From: Acanthochlamys bracteata
Lineage: Eukaryota > Streptophyta > Magnoliopsida > Pandanales > Velloziaceae
Direction: 5' to 3'
DNA: 64,000 nucleotides
NCBI GenBank assembly: GCA_019914995.1
Contig: CM034136.1
Span: 1,503,270-1,567,269, forward strand
Shown here: positions 48,541 to 60,747 of the stretch, one piece after another
How positions within the stretch are numbered: position 1 is the stretch's first letter
Layout: the number at the start of each line of letters is the position of its first letter
Program-made: the position numbers and the translations under genes
Notes under the pieces: generated by a model
The model's database searches: none
Seen by the model: only the letters and a program-made list of their open reading frames with translations
What the model was told of the DNA's origin: nothing

Positions 48541-49990
48541 TGCGTGTGCAGCCTAAGAACAAAAGTGCAAATGAAGTTTGGATAGTTGGTATTTTTTAAA
48601 AGAAGCATAAGTCAGATGGAATAGGATATGAAATTGCAGCATAACTTTGCTGACATATTAGGATAAAACTCATTAAGAAATCAAGCAAATATCTAGTAAG
48701 AATTTTCAAAGACAAGTCACGAAATGTGAACGAAAAATAGACAGAAATCCTGAGCATTTTCTATACAATTTTTTTTATTTGAAGATTTTGAAGTATATTT
48801 TTTAGCATGATTCTGATCAAGTCTAAATTAGATATTTGCATATGTTATTTAGAGACATTTATAGTAAGAATCCATCAACAAATTGAGTTTAGATTGCGCA
48901 TGATATTTGTCAAAAAAAAACTATTGAATATGAGAAGAAAACTGCAGAAAAATTTGAGAAATTTGTCTGTCTAATTTGCTGATGATTTTTAGAATTTTTT
49001 TAATTGTGTTTTAGGAAGACATTTGAAGCCAAATTTTTATGACATATAAGAAGCATATCTAATAAATTATGCTTCAAATTCTTCATTGGATTTTTAGAGA
49101 GTTTTGTTGGAAACATTAAAAAAAAAAGTAACAAATTGAAAGAGTTCCAAAAATTTTAGATCAAACTCAAATGTATTCAAACTCTATCATTTGATCCAGC
49201 CTCAAATGATATAGATCCAGACTATGCAGAGGAGATTTAGGAGAATACATAGAAATACTGCATAAACTAAATAAGAAAGCATTGGAAGATTTCTGAGATA
49301 TTACCGATTCGAAGAAGTCAGATCCTACTACCTATTGCAGTCAGATCTTGATTAAGATCAGTCTGAGCCATTGAACACAATAAATGTAGATCTATTCATA
49401 ATATAAGAAGATATTACATATTAGAAAATAATATTGTTGAACAAAGAAGAACAGCGAAATAGAGAAACACCTCAAGCAGATTAAGAACTTTCTGAAACAT
49501 TTCAATGAGTTCATTCTTTGTGATTTTGTTATGTTCTCTTATTTTCTTTATTGTGCGATGACTATTGTAAGGAAAGCGATTTGTGAATCATAATTATGAT
49601 ACTTTATATTTGATTCAGAGAGCTAAGTGTAAACTTTATGGGTCGTTATAAGGCCAGCTAAGGCTACAGGTTGAAGCTAAAGGGACTTGACGAAATATAA
49701 GAGATCGTGGAGAGTTATTCTTATGAGAAAACTCTGATTGAGGTGGAGCTGTTCGAGAGAATATTGAATTTCAAAAGTTGTAACCCTAGTGAACATTGGT
49801 GAAAATCATTTAAAGATTTTCAAGCGTTGAATGGTCAATTAGTAACCCAACCAACTCGGTGATCCTAATCTACTAGATATAAGATTTCAAAGTCTGTAAG
49901 TAAAAGATCAAGCCCAATTACAATGCCAATATACTATCGAACCATAGATTGTAAAAGCGGAGCATGCATGTTGAGATCGAACGCCGAAGG
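48541..49990 (+). repeat. Copia LTR-like remnant related to 1-1490
   Basis: 49720-49800 carries AAACTCTGATTGAGGTGGAG, similar to AGACTCAGTTGAGGCGGAG at 1111-1131. Both sit in the same surroundings: a GTAACC phrase nearby and CAAGCAAATATC-type sequence upstream (48690 against about 320). No gag-pol follows and no target duplication was found, so this may be a solo or truncated LTR. The limits are rough. Confidence 0.45.
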
Positions 49991-50405
49991 TTTCTGCCTC
50001 TTCTCTATCACTGAAACATTATGATCACTAACATTCTTCTTGGAAGAAAACATAATCCTAGTGTTACAAAACCAATCAAAACACTAAAGAGTTCAACTCA
50101 ACTTTAAAATTTGTCATTCTATTATTAAAAAGAAACTACTAGTATCTTACACAAATTCATTAACAAAAGATCATTCTTCCAAATTCATAAACAAATGATT
50201 ATTTTTCCTCAATTGCCAATATCAACAGAAAGTTAGAATCAACATTAGACATTTACAGTTCTCTAGAAAAAAAATGCAAATTCTAAATCTAAAGAAGAGA
50301 TGAAGATCTCATGGGGAGAAAGAAGAAGAACAATTACATATGACCCAAAAAAAGAAGATTGCTGTAATATACAAAAGAAAAAGAACTGAAAGGAGACTAT
50401 AAAGA
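49991..50405. other. Short unassigned gap
   Basis: No feature was recognised. A purine-rich run before 50411 looks like a polypurine tract, but the target duplication shows the LTR here is solo. Confidence 0.4.
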
Positions 50406-50410
50406 GGCAG

Positions 50411-52908
50411 TGTAATAACTATAACCTTATGGACTGCAGGAAGCTATTATAAAAAATAGTGGCCCTTACATGCAATGTTTCTTACTTAGGGTTTTTTTTT
50501 TTTCTTTTCTTCTTCTTCCTTTCTCATTTTTCTGCCCTAACCCATCAGCCGCCACTGCTCCGGCTCCTCTCCGGCGTGAAATCAACCCCTTTTCCGCGAT
50601 ATTCACTTCATTTCATCTTCTCAAGCCATCCTCCTTCTCATTTCCGGTAGTCCTTATTAATTCCGGCGAGCTACGCCGTGCGGAACAAATTTTTAAAATT
50701 TGTCCGGCCATTTTGCCGGCGTTTCGGCGACGGTGAGTAGTTAAAAACATTCCTCTCAAATTGCTAAGCCTTTTCCATCATTTAATTGCGTTGATTTTCA
50801 GCTCCGGCGATTGATATCGCGTGAGTTCGCCGCCGAACGTTATTTCGTCGATTCCGGCCACCGGCGACAAAATTAAAACTCGTCGTTCATTCTATTGGAT
50901 TCTACTAGCGGTATTGGTCATTTTTACTGCCTTGAACGCATTTGGCCAGAACCCTAGCTAGCCGGAATCCGGCGAACTTTTCCGGTGAACTTTCCGGTGA
51001 CCTAATTAGGTGAGTTAAAAATACTTGCATCGCGTATTTGAGATTGTTGTTAGATAAATTATTAATTCGTTTCGTTTTAGGAAATCGTTGGATTGAAAAT
51101 ACGTGACTTGTTGCCGATTCAAGTCGTTTTAGCATTCGATCGTCTCACATCGTCGGTAAGCTTCTTGGATTCGTTAGTTAGTGCTTATTGTGTAGTGGAT
51201 TAGGAATTTGAATAAACCGTTGAACGAATGAAATTCTACAATAGTTCACCGTATGCTATTAAACCTTGGATTCAAACTTAGTTAGATATTTATTACAAGT
51301 ATTTGATTTAGCTTTCATTAGCGTGCTTATTATTGAATATGCCCGTATGAACGTTAGGTGGTACGAATGACTTGAATTCGGACGGTGCAGCTTAGAGTTG
51401 ACAGTTGATATAAATACTTGCTTGGACTACAGGTGAGGATTACCGTGCCACCTTTTCTTCCTAGATTAACATTAGGCTTTCGGCACAGGTAGCATTCACT
51501 TTGGAAATTCCGGCGTACTTTGCCATTCTCTTTATATATTTTGATTTATCCTTCATGCTACATATGCCTGTACATGCTTAGGTTTATTTTACATCATGTT
51601 TATAGTTAGTATTAGTATGTTTGCATATTGTAGACTATGTGGCATAATTATGAGAATATACTATATACATGTCAATATTGTTCTTTCATATATGCATAAT
51701 TATGATCATGATAGCATTGAAGGCATTGTGCATAGCATGTTCATTGAGTGAAAATCTATTATGTTGCATCTACTTGTTAAAGACTGTCGTAACCTATTTT
51801 ATTATATATGTTGAATAAGATATGAATACGGTGGGTCTCAGGAGATACTGGGCACCGAAATGAATAGCCGATGGGTCCCAGAATATACTGGGCATCGAAT
51901 TAGAAGTTATGGATTGCCGGTGTGTTCCAGAACATACTGGGCACCGAGCTATGATGATATTATTTGCCGGTGGGTTCCAAGACATATTGGGCACCGAGCT
52001 TACCTGTGGTTTGATATATATAAACGTATTACGTATGTATGCTTATATGATATATACGATAGTGTGATGTGAATTGGAAAAGTGATCTCACTCGATCGCC
52101 TATTTTATATGATTGTGACACTTGATGCATCCGTATACATTATTACATATATTTGCTTGCATGGGTGCACTATATATATGTAAATGTATTATAGTCTTGA
52201 GAGTGTCGCATAACATTGTTTCATATTATCGTATATCTCTGCTAAGAACTGAGTCGGTATGGGACGATTCAAGACTTAGTAGAATCTGATCTGATCTATC
52301 GTTGCATCTGCTTCATGTAGATAGTACTATAATGCCTATTTAATGTATTATCTAAATTGGGCATTCTGCTGTTTTACCTCACTGAGACTGGGCTCACCCT
52401 TTTTTCTCTTCTTTGGCCTCCCCAGATAGGTCGGTTAACCAGTACCGATTAGACTCGATATTCTTTGGGCCCGAGCGCGTCTGGAAGATATTTGATAAAT
52501 CTTCTGCCATGTAGTTAGCTCTGTAATTCTCGAAGGGCATTGACTTTTCTTTTACTTTATTGTATTTGGTATTACGATGGTATTTATTTTGAATTGTAAT
52601 AGGTATTGGTAGCTCTGGAGTGCATAGATATTTTTGTTGGTTTTAGTATTTATATAATTTTGTTTATTTGTTCTGTTTTGTCGTTATTAAGTGATTTATT
52701 GTGGTATAGATTTTCACTTGAAATTATAGGGAAGATTTTGCGGAAATTTTATGTATTTATTTTTTTTTGAAGATATTTGGTGAACCGTTTATGATATTTT
52801 TGATCAGACTTACTGGGTTAGGCCGAGTTTGGGCCTTATCCGAGTTTGGGCCTTATCTAGACTCGGTTTAGTTCAGTACCGGTCAGAGTCTAATTTTGAG
52901 TTTTGACA
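50411..52908 (+). repeat. Solo LTR of a Ty3/gypsy element, copy 2 (2498 bp)
   Basis: It starts TGTAATAAC and ends TTTTGACA. It is flanked on both sides by GGCAG (50406-50410 and 52909-52913), the 5-bp target-site duplication expected after LTR-to-LTR recombination removed the internal region. Its body matches the LTR at 8459-10692 in order (GGCGTTTCGGCGACGG, the GATTGAAAATACGTGACTTG block near 51090, the four-unit GGGTCC array, and the GGTCAGAGTC end). Open frames within it, such as those near 50460-50740, are C/T-rich leader-like sequence and not genes. Confidence 0.92.
51829..52005 (+). repeat. Four-unit tandem repeat inside the solo LTR
   Basis: Units of about 40-57 bp contain GGGTCCCAGAATATACTGGG and CACCGAGC-like sequence. 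They correspond one to one with the array at 9917-10096. Confidence 0.75.
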
Positions 52909-52913
52909 GGCAG

Positions 52914-54185
52914 AAACCTAACAGTGGAGTTCACTCTTTTTTATAAGTACTAGATTAACCTGGCGGGAGAATTTCACCGTATTAATTGTATGAGCTTTTT
53001 ATATGCAGATCTGACACAGTTTTTGTTTTGGATTTGGCAGATTCAGTATTGGATGATGGTCCAGATCGGGTCTACCAATATTCTATCTACTTTTTTTTAA
53101 AATATTAATTCTACTAAAGTAAAGATTGTTTCTTTATATATTAGTAGATTGAGACGTTCAAATCAAATAGGAGATTTAGAGCCATTATTCATAATAGTAA
53201 CACAGATGACTTAATGTATTACATGACTTAAATTTTTGGAAACTCTTTTATATTACTAACCAAGTTTATATTTAAACTTTCTATGTTAACTGCACTGTGC
53301 TTTAAAGACAAAATTTGTAGCTCTTATGATAGAATGTAGCTGATTTACTTAATAGGATAAGCATTGGTTAGTTGGTAATTTGTTTTCACTTAATAAGATA
53401 AGTCTTTGTTAATTTGTAACTACTGTAGATATTTATACCATAAATATTTTTTATGAAAAAAATAAAAGTATAAAGTGAGATAAGAAGTAGCGTTCTATAA
53501 TAATATGCGTTAGAATGAGGTTAGGCAAATACTAAAATTTGTATATTAATCTCCAGTACACCATTTTGAGTTATATAATTTAATAGTATAAAGTAATACG
53601 AAATTGCAATAAAAATTTACAAAAAATGATCAAAACATAAAATATAAAAAAGCCATAATTCAATGTCAGGCAAAAGGTAGGCTGGCGTCTAGCGAGTAAA
53701 AGTCTCCTCCCATTATTATTATAAAGGGTCGGGTTGTTTGGAAATTTTTTTAAAAAAGTTTATTTTAAAACTTTTTAAAAAGTAAGACTATATATTTTTT
53801 TTCAAAATATAATAAAAATTATACACATAAAATTTTATAACATATATATATTAATTTGTAAATATTTTTTTTAAACTACTATAGAAATTTTATCAAATAG
53901 CGAAAAGTTGAAATGAAATAAAAAAGTATCTTGAAAGGCCACCGCAAACATGCATCAAAACTATTGGCATATTTGGAAAAACTTTTTTCAGCTTATAAAA
54001 TACTTATAATACTAATTTTTTCTATTAAAAAATATAAATAAATTATAGAATATATATATATAATTGTTTAATGAATTTTTTTAGAATTTCTTTTACAAAA
54101 TTTATTTTGGCACTACGGACGTGCTTTTTTTTTTTTTTTTTTTTTCTATTTGTGTATAAAAAAAATATAAATTATATTTATTAGA
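52914..54185. other. AT-rich intergenic stretch
   Basis: No gene was recognised. The segment has AT-rich low complexity and a long poly-T run at about 54127-54147. Confidence 0.45.
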
Positions 54186-54345
54186 TCTGGATCGACTCAC
54201 ACAAATCGATTCAGAAATCGTCAATTTCGAATCTAAATCGATTTGAATTTGTGAATAATTTATCTGTGCAGTCGATTCGATTGATCCGAATCAATTCAGA
54301 CGGGTTTGATATTATCCCGTCAATTCGACAATCCGGGTTAACCGG
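54186..54345. repeat. GATCCGAATC-rich transposon-end-like block
   Basis: The block contains GGATCGACTCACACAAATCG, GTCGATTCGATTGATCCG and CGGGTTAACCGGGG, the composition shared with the hAT ends at 16.2, 47.7 and 61.6 kb. It may be a solo end of such an element just upstream of the nucleoside hydrolase gene. Confidence 0.35.
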
Positions 54346-54504
54346 GGAAGATGTAAATAAAAAAAATTTTGTGGCTTGCTTTCGTCTTTGGTGTAGAGCA
54401 AGTTCTCGATCAAACTGTCGAAGACACATGAGTTAACAAAGCTAAACCCATTATATAGAAGTCGATTAACCGTACGAAGGAAGAGACAAACAAGGATAGA
54501 CAAG

Positions 54505-54576
54505 ATGGAGCTGTGCATCAATGTGAGAAAAAAGGCAACCGTCTTTGTAAGCATAGTCTTGTACTTAGTCGGGTGA
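54505..54576 (+). other. 23-codon open frame upstream of the nucleoside hydrolase, possible signal-peptide relic
   Basis: The frame reads MELCINVRKKATVFVSIVL and four further residues, then TGA. A basic start followed by a hydrophobic core resembles a secretory signal peptide, which full-length plant NSH3-type proteins carry. The catalytic first domain that should follow is absent. It could also be a short upstream frame in the leader, or chance. Confidence 0.3.
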
Positions 54577-55071
54577 AGTTAAACTTCCAAAACACCGTTT
54601 ACGAACTCATAAAGAGCTTGTGCATGGGTTGGAAATCAATGTCAAACAACAAGGTTTGTTTCTTCTGCTGCTGGTTCTTTTTTTAATTATAAATGAATGA
54701 AATGAAATAAAAAAATGAATCCATCAAAGAAACAACTAAAGAACTAACTAGTACTACAAGATTTGCAGAATTCAAAAGAGCTCGGCATGGATAGAAAAAG
54801 AGAGCATCACCTAAAGAAGAGATGGGTGTTAACAGAAAAACTGCAGAGAGGAGAGAGATAAAGGAAAAAGGAATGAAGGAAGAGGTGTTGAAGTCTTGAA
54901 GAAAGAGAAAGAGAGAGGGTTGTGTAGAACAACATGAAGACGTTGATGGTTCTTAGAAGCTTGGAATCATGCCATGCCATCTGGCGTAGAGACCAAGCAC
55001 AAGATTCAACCATGCTGATAATTTATCTGTCTTTCTCGCTCCCTTTCTCTTTTTTTTTCTTTTTCTTATAG
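54577..55071 (+). other. Upstream region of the nucleoside hydrolase, probable intron or leader
   Basis: A possible exon near 54577-54650 ends AACAACAAG before GTTTGTTT. The stretch ends in a strong 3' splice site, a long pyrimidine tract followed by TTATAG at 55066-55071. This shows that at least one exon lies upstream of the first recognisable coding exon. I could not identify its coding content. Confidence 0.4.
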
Positions 55072-56818
55072 ACAAGACCTAACAAGAACAAACGTAGCTC
55101 ATTAGATCGAGCATTTTTTGAGAATTTCCTTGATGTAAGTGTTTTTCATGTACAAATAATTCATCATATATATATATATATATATACTGCTAATAAAGAA
55201 GAACTAAAATCACTGAAAAACTATCTGATATTCGTTCATTCTGCAGGTACTGAACCTTCCGCAGCAGTCGGCAAAGTTCAATTTTACAACTCAATTCCCT
55301 TACCACAAAGAAACACTATACATTCCTGATTTAAGAAACAAACAGCATGGGGATCCCCTTTTATTTGATATGGATATGAGTGCTGGTGATTTCCTTGCTC
55401 TTATATACCTCTTAAAAGTACCTGTGGAAGTAATTGATCTGAAGGTATACACGCCTAAATTTACATTCCAAGATACAATACACCATTCATAAGAGTTTTT
55501 TCTTGAAAATTCGTGACTGTATAGGGAATATTGGTAAGTGTAAATGGTTGGGCAAACGCGGCTACAATAGACATCATCTATGATGTGCTTCATATGATGG
55601 GGCGTGATGACATTCCTGTAGGCTTGGGTAATATAACTGCACTTGGAACTGCTGCTTTAGGATGTGAGTACCTTCAGGCCATTCCACATGGCAGTGGCGG
55701 TTTTCTTGATTCTGATACGCTTTTTGGTCTTGCTCGCAATTTACCAAGAAGTCCTCGCAGGTACTCTTGTTCTAATAATATTGCAGCAAGTTTTAAGAAC
55801 ATTTTAATCCTATCGATTTCTGATGCGCTCAGGTATACTGCTCAGAACTCAGTGAAATTTGGTGCGCCTAGAAACACAGACAATCCTGAGCTAAGGCAAC
55901 CGTTAGCTATAGAAGTTTGGCAATCAGTTACTCGATCAGTCAGTCTGAAGAAAAATCTTACCATACTGACAAACGGACCGCTGACTAATTTGGCAAACAT
56001 AATTCTTTCAGACCAGAATGCTATGTCAATCATAAAGGTGAGTCATTGCTTTTCTTCACCACAACTATCACAGTAGAAGTTGTTTAATTTGTTCGATTTT
56101 GTTTGTCCAGAAAGTCTATATTGTAGGAGGCCATGTCAATGAAGGACATGATCTGAAAGGAAATGTATTCACTATCACCTCAAACCAGTTCTCTGAGTTC
56201 AACATGTTTCTGGACCCGTTAGCAGCAAAAACTGTCCTACAATCAGACCTTGATATCACTCTTATTCCTCTCAACGTCCAACAAAAGACATCCTCTTTCA
56301 GTACGCTCCTCAATAAATTTCAACTTTCAGCGCATAAAACGCCAGAGATGGTATTTTCTCATAAGCTGCTGTCCCTGCTACATAAACTGCAACAAGATAA
56401 CAAGCTCTACCGTCACATGGTAATTTCATGAGAACTACTCTCGCATATCAGTTATTTATACCTGCCAGTAACATAATTCAATCTGCAGGATATATTTTTG
56501 GGAGAAATTTTAGGCGCAGTGTTTATGGCTGATCATGAACATCTAGACCCAGTAATTGAACTGAAAAACGTAGACGTTTTAATTGGTAATACAAGCATTG
56601 ATGGACAACTAGATGTTAACAAGGAATCAGGAAAACCTGTCAAAGTTTTGCATGACTTGGATGCTAGAGAATATTACAGTAGATTTGTGAATTTGTTAGG
56701 AGAAAAACAACAGTCTGCAGTTATTGCAAGTTTCGATGAACAAAGCAGGATATGGAGCCAACCGCCTTCGAGCAAGGACATAGTTGATCTTACCATTCTT
56801 TCGAAGAAATACAGATGA
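55072..56818 (+). CDS. Nucleoside hydrolase, second domain of plant NSH3 type (start incomplete)
   Basis: Inosine/uridine-type nucleoside hydrolases cleave the N-glycosidic bond of ribonucleosides; the plant NSH3 class is extracellular and has two such domains. Exons: 55072-55134, 55247-55444, 55525-55760, 55833-56037, 56111-56419, 56489-56818. All junctions are GT-AG and phase-consistent, giving 446 codons to TGA. Visible motifs: DMDMSAGD (about residues 62-69, replacing the DTDxxxDD calcium motif, as in the second domain of its relatives), WANAATIDIIYD, LTILTNGPLTNLA, VYIVGGH, and EFNMFLDPLAAKTVL. The usual protein is about twice as long. The first domain and a convincing start codon are not visible upstream, so this is a truncated gene, a gene with unseen 5' exons, or a young pseudogene. 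The frame itself is undamaged. Confidence 0.85.
55165..55187. repeat. TA microsatellite in a nucleoside hydrolase intron
   Basis: An (AT)n run of about eleven units lies inside the intron between the first two recognised exons. Confidence 0.8.
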
Positions 56819-58727
56819 CAAAGTTATTCATTCTTCGATCTTGAAAATTGTTGCATAAGGAATTCATACACCTGTGCATAAGTTACCAAAAGGAAGAGTC
56901 TTTCAAGTTCTTGCATTGTACACAACATCTATACATGGAAAAAACAGAGGAAACCGTTAAAATGGATTTTCTTCACTGAACTTTATTTTGCAAAGACTCT
57001 TTTTCCTTTTTTATGTATTTAACCTTCTTCTTTATATGTTTTGATTGCTGCAAAAATCTTGACAAGCCTTACAGAATTAAACTTTGTCCACAACAGTTAT
57101 ATGTTGCTCTACAAGTGAAGAAGCATTACGGGATCAATAGTATATAACATAGTAGAACATAAAGAGTAGACCGTTACAAGACTCTCTTGTTAGTTTTTTT
57201 TTTCATTTTTGTTTGTAGTTTTACCTTTGTAATTTTGTCTCGAACTTTTTCACTTGTAGAAAAATAATCAACTTCAATCATAGAAGATCCAAAACCTTCT
57301 TGCGTTATCTTGTCAATTTGTTAACATGACGCTTAACTGTTGTTACAAAAATAGCTACTGCATACATATTACTGGACTATAAATTCTTAGTCCAACAAAA
57401 AATTCTAATTGTTGCCATACATCCAGGGTGTTGGTAGAAAGTAAATCCAGCATCTGTCTATCCATCCACTGTAAGACCTGCTTATTTCTTGAACAAACTT
57501 GTTGAAACTTCAACATATCCGAACCATGCAGAAGAAAAATAGGCTTGTTTACTTGCCAGAAAGATTCAAAAATGATATTTTTAAAAAATAAATACTTAAA
57601 AATAAGTTATTAAAAAGTGAATTTATAAAGATGAATATAGAAAAATATTGGGAAGTAATTTTTGGCCGAAAGTAAATCGCTTTTAGAGAGTGAAGTAAAC
57701 AAGCTCGAACTTAAACTATATTTGATGATTGTAAATGCTCAAGCATTAAAAATGAAAAAGTAAAATAAACATTTTTCAAGAAAATGAGAGAGAAACAATC
57801 CGCTTACAGTTTCCTACTTTGTTTTTTTGATGACATGCAAGCATGCAACTACACACCCAGCTTAGGTACAATTATGGAAGTTGAAAAGAATAACATCAAA
57901 GAATTTATTCGTCTTGCTATTTTATTTGTGGAGATATTCGAAGCAATAATTACGAACTGTTTCACAAAGCTCTACATAAAATGAAGAGCATACAATGAAA
58001 ACAATTTTCAACTACAATAAGACTCTAAATAAAGGTGCATTTATGGCATTTTTTCTTATTCATTTTTATTCTAATTTTTTATTTTAATTTTTTACTAAAT
58101 TTTCTACAACATTTTATATAACTTTTTTAATTTTAAAAAATATAAAAAATTCTACATTATAAATTTTATTATTTATTATAATTAATTTTTAAAATAAAAA
58201 TAATAAAATATTTTTAAAATATTTTTTATTTTAAAAATTTTCTTTTCAAAAACTTTTTGGAACATATCCAAAACATTGCTTATCATTGAGTTGTTGGAGA
58301 TTCTTTCATTCTCGGATAACTACTTTCTTCTGTTTCTCAATCAATAGTCTTCAACATGTGTAATACTAGCTCTGTCCTTTCAATCCTCTAAGCTTCATAG
58401 TTGTCACTAAGAAGCCTTCTAAGGATATTCAGTAGTTTATAGTCGCCATCTAGCAGTTGCTGCTTTGGCCTTCAAAGAGTAAGCTTTCACATACGGTAAC
58501 CAAAACACATAAATGTATGTAACCTATTTTAAAGAGCAGAAATACATGTTTGTTAGGGTTATTCGTAAATAACATAAAGGAAATCTGTCAACGTTCAGCA
58601 GACAAAAGAGGCTTCATCAGTGCCATGAACCCAAAGAGAACCATGAAGCAGAACATCATCATCAAAACAAAGAGGGTGTCTTCATCATCGCCAAGAGCCC
58701 CTTCACAAGCAAAGCAAAGAACCTACA
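56819..58727. other. Intergenic region between convergent genes
   Basis: This separates the plus-strand nucleoside hydrolase from the minus-strand phosphotransfer gene, so it holds both 3' ends. AT-rich low complexity covers 58040-58260. Apart from the 3' flanks no feature was recognised. Confidence 0.5.
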
Positions 58728-60747
58728 TCACTGAAATGACCCGCCAGCCGCTGCAATTTGCTGCTCCATCTACAAATTTACACAGCAAATATATTAACTT
58801 CAATTAAACTCTAAGATTGGATTTGTGAGATGATTTTTAAGTTTGTTTATATAATTGATCACATAAAGGTGATGTTCAATTAACAGACCGCAAACTTTTT
58901 TCATCATCTTTGTCATGAAAATAGCATTCAACAGTGAATCATGGGAAGAAATACTTGACGCCCATTCTCAAACTAATATACAGGAACACTTACTACACAT
59001 TCAAACCCCCAAGCGTAATCCCAGGCAGGCATCGATATTATGCCTTCACTACTATACATGTCAATACCAATATCTAGTGGATAGAGGTTTGGTACTCTAC
59101 GAACTACATAACGGTAACAAGATGCAATTCACTGAAACCAAAATTGGGACTAAACTCATGAAGCATAGCATTCTTTTGTTTCATTTCACCAAATGGATTA
59201 TAGCAAACGGGGGTTCTTACCATGAAAAAAGTTTGAAGTTTGTTTTTCACTAGAGCATATTCCTGCTTCACTTGCTGCAGACACCTAAGACATCTGCAAT
59301 TGGTACAAGCCATCTCATGAGTTAGGAATTAAGTGAGACTCTGGCGGAACATCAATAAATTAAAGTCAAGATAGAGCTTTTAGCTGGAATGGTGATTTCA
59401 TGAAAGTTCATGGTAGTTGAAACTTACCCATCTCTGTTGTTCACTTCGCAGGAGCTCCGGAAAGCCAAGCATGCATTTTTAACCCTCTGAGCACCTATGC
59501 TGTTTGGGACATGGAAAATCATAAGATTCTCCAAAGCAAAGACAGTATAAAGCACATACTGGATCATATTTTACTGTAAAAGTGTTGTAGGAAGCCAAAT
59601 AACTAAGGCCACCGTGCTAATCTGTAAACTTAAATCCAATTCGCTCTTCAAGACCATAACAAACAGCTTCTCAAGATTCAAATTTATCACTCACAAGTTT
59701 ATCAATTCTTCATTCAATCTTCTCCTAAAGACTGGACAAAGAACATCCAATCACTTTACAGAAAAAAAGGAAAAGAAAATTTATAAAAACGAGTAGAAAG
59801 CACAAACGTGAAAACAATTAAATCAACATTGAGGTTGCCATAAAGAACTCTATCAACTCAGGGTTCTCTTGAGGGAAAAGGGCTGGTAATGACTATGGAC
59901 TCTGGATACCTTGCACTGCTGCCCTTGAGCTGGTGAACATGGGCATCAACCTTCTTAAAATCAACAACAGGTTGTTCTCTGAGATGAAACAAAAACATAA
60001 GAGGAAAAACTGATAATAATAAAAATAAAACAACAATACAAAAAAGGCTTTGTAATAAACAAATTGAGCACAAGTCGAAGACTCACAGAGCCCAGCTGAG
60101 ATCACTGATTAGCCTTTCAGAATCTTTGAAGAAAAGGGTTACCACCTCAACAACAAAGTCTGGATTGCTTTCATCCTGCAGCTGCTGCAACTGGTTGAAC
60201 TGGTCGTCTAAAAACCCCTTTGTTCCACCATTAAGGTGGAAAAAATTTTCATCATTTGATGGGCATATAAGTTCGCATCAAACAATAACCCAATTGATAA
60301 CAAACACAATACCAAAGATCAAAATTCCCAATTCTTTTCTTGATGTTATATAAGTTGGCATTGAAACAAGCATAATCAATTATACCGCATAAACTTCCAG
60401 TCAAACTTTTTTTTTCTTCTTTTCCTTGATGATACAAGTTTGATTCAATTAGAAAAAATAAAGACAGAACAAAATCAAATATTTCTGTTCCTCACTGGTT
60501 TACTAGATGGCATCAAGTACAAAAACCAGTCAACAAGAAACGCAATTAACCTAAATCAACTTTATTTCAGAAATCCAACCAATCAAGCAATAACAACAAA
60601 ACCCAAATCACATAAACCATTTCCTCTTACGAATTAACACCCACTCAACAAAGAAAAAAGAAAAGAAAGGAAACTTTTGATGGTTACCTCCAAGAACAGA
60701 CTAGATGTAAGATCACCAAGTTGTCTTCGCAATTGTGCTACCTCCAT
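58728..60747 (-). CDS. AHP: Histidine-containing phosphotransfer protein (AHP-type)
   Basis: Relays phosphate from cytokinin-type histidine kinases to nuclear response regulators. Minus-strand exons: 60747-60688, 60217-60087, 59978-59910, 59499-59428, 59293-59221, 58769-58728. All have GT-AG junctions and consistent phases, giving 148 aa (relatives are about 150). It starts [10 protein letters not shown] and continues [30 protein letters not shown] and [19 protein letters not shown]. The phospho-accepting residue is His79 in [21 protein letters not shown] and [19 protein letters not shown] follow, the four-helix bundle. The C-terminus is [13 protein letters not shown]. The conserved six-exon layout with small exons fits the family. 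No damage is visible. It is most like AHP1/AHP2/3/5-type proteins that keep the His, not the AHP6 pseudo-type. Confidence 0.95.

Noticed and set aside
50380-50410. Purine-rich run before 50411 looking like a polypurine tract
   Set aside because: The GGCAG duplication on both sides of 50411-52908 shows a solo LTR, so the run is outside the element and coincidental.
50459-50736. Two overlapping plus-strand open frames with hydrophobic starts
   Set aside because: They lie inside the solo LTR in a C/T-rich segment with no counterpart in a known protein.
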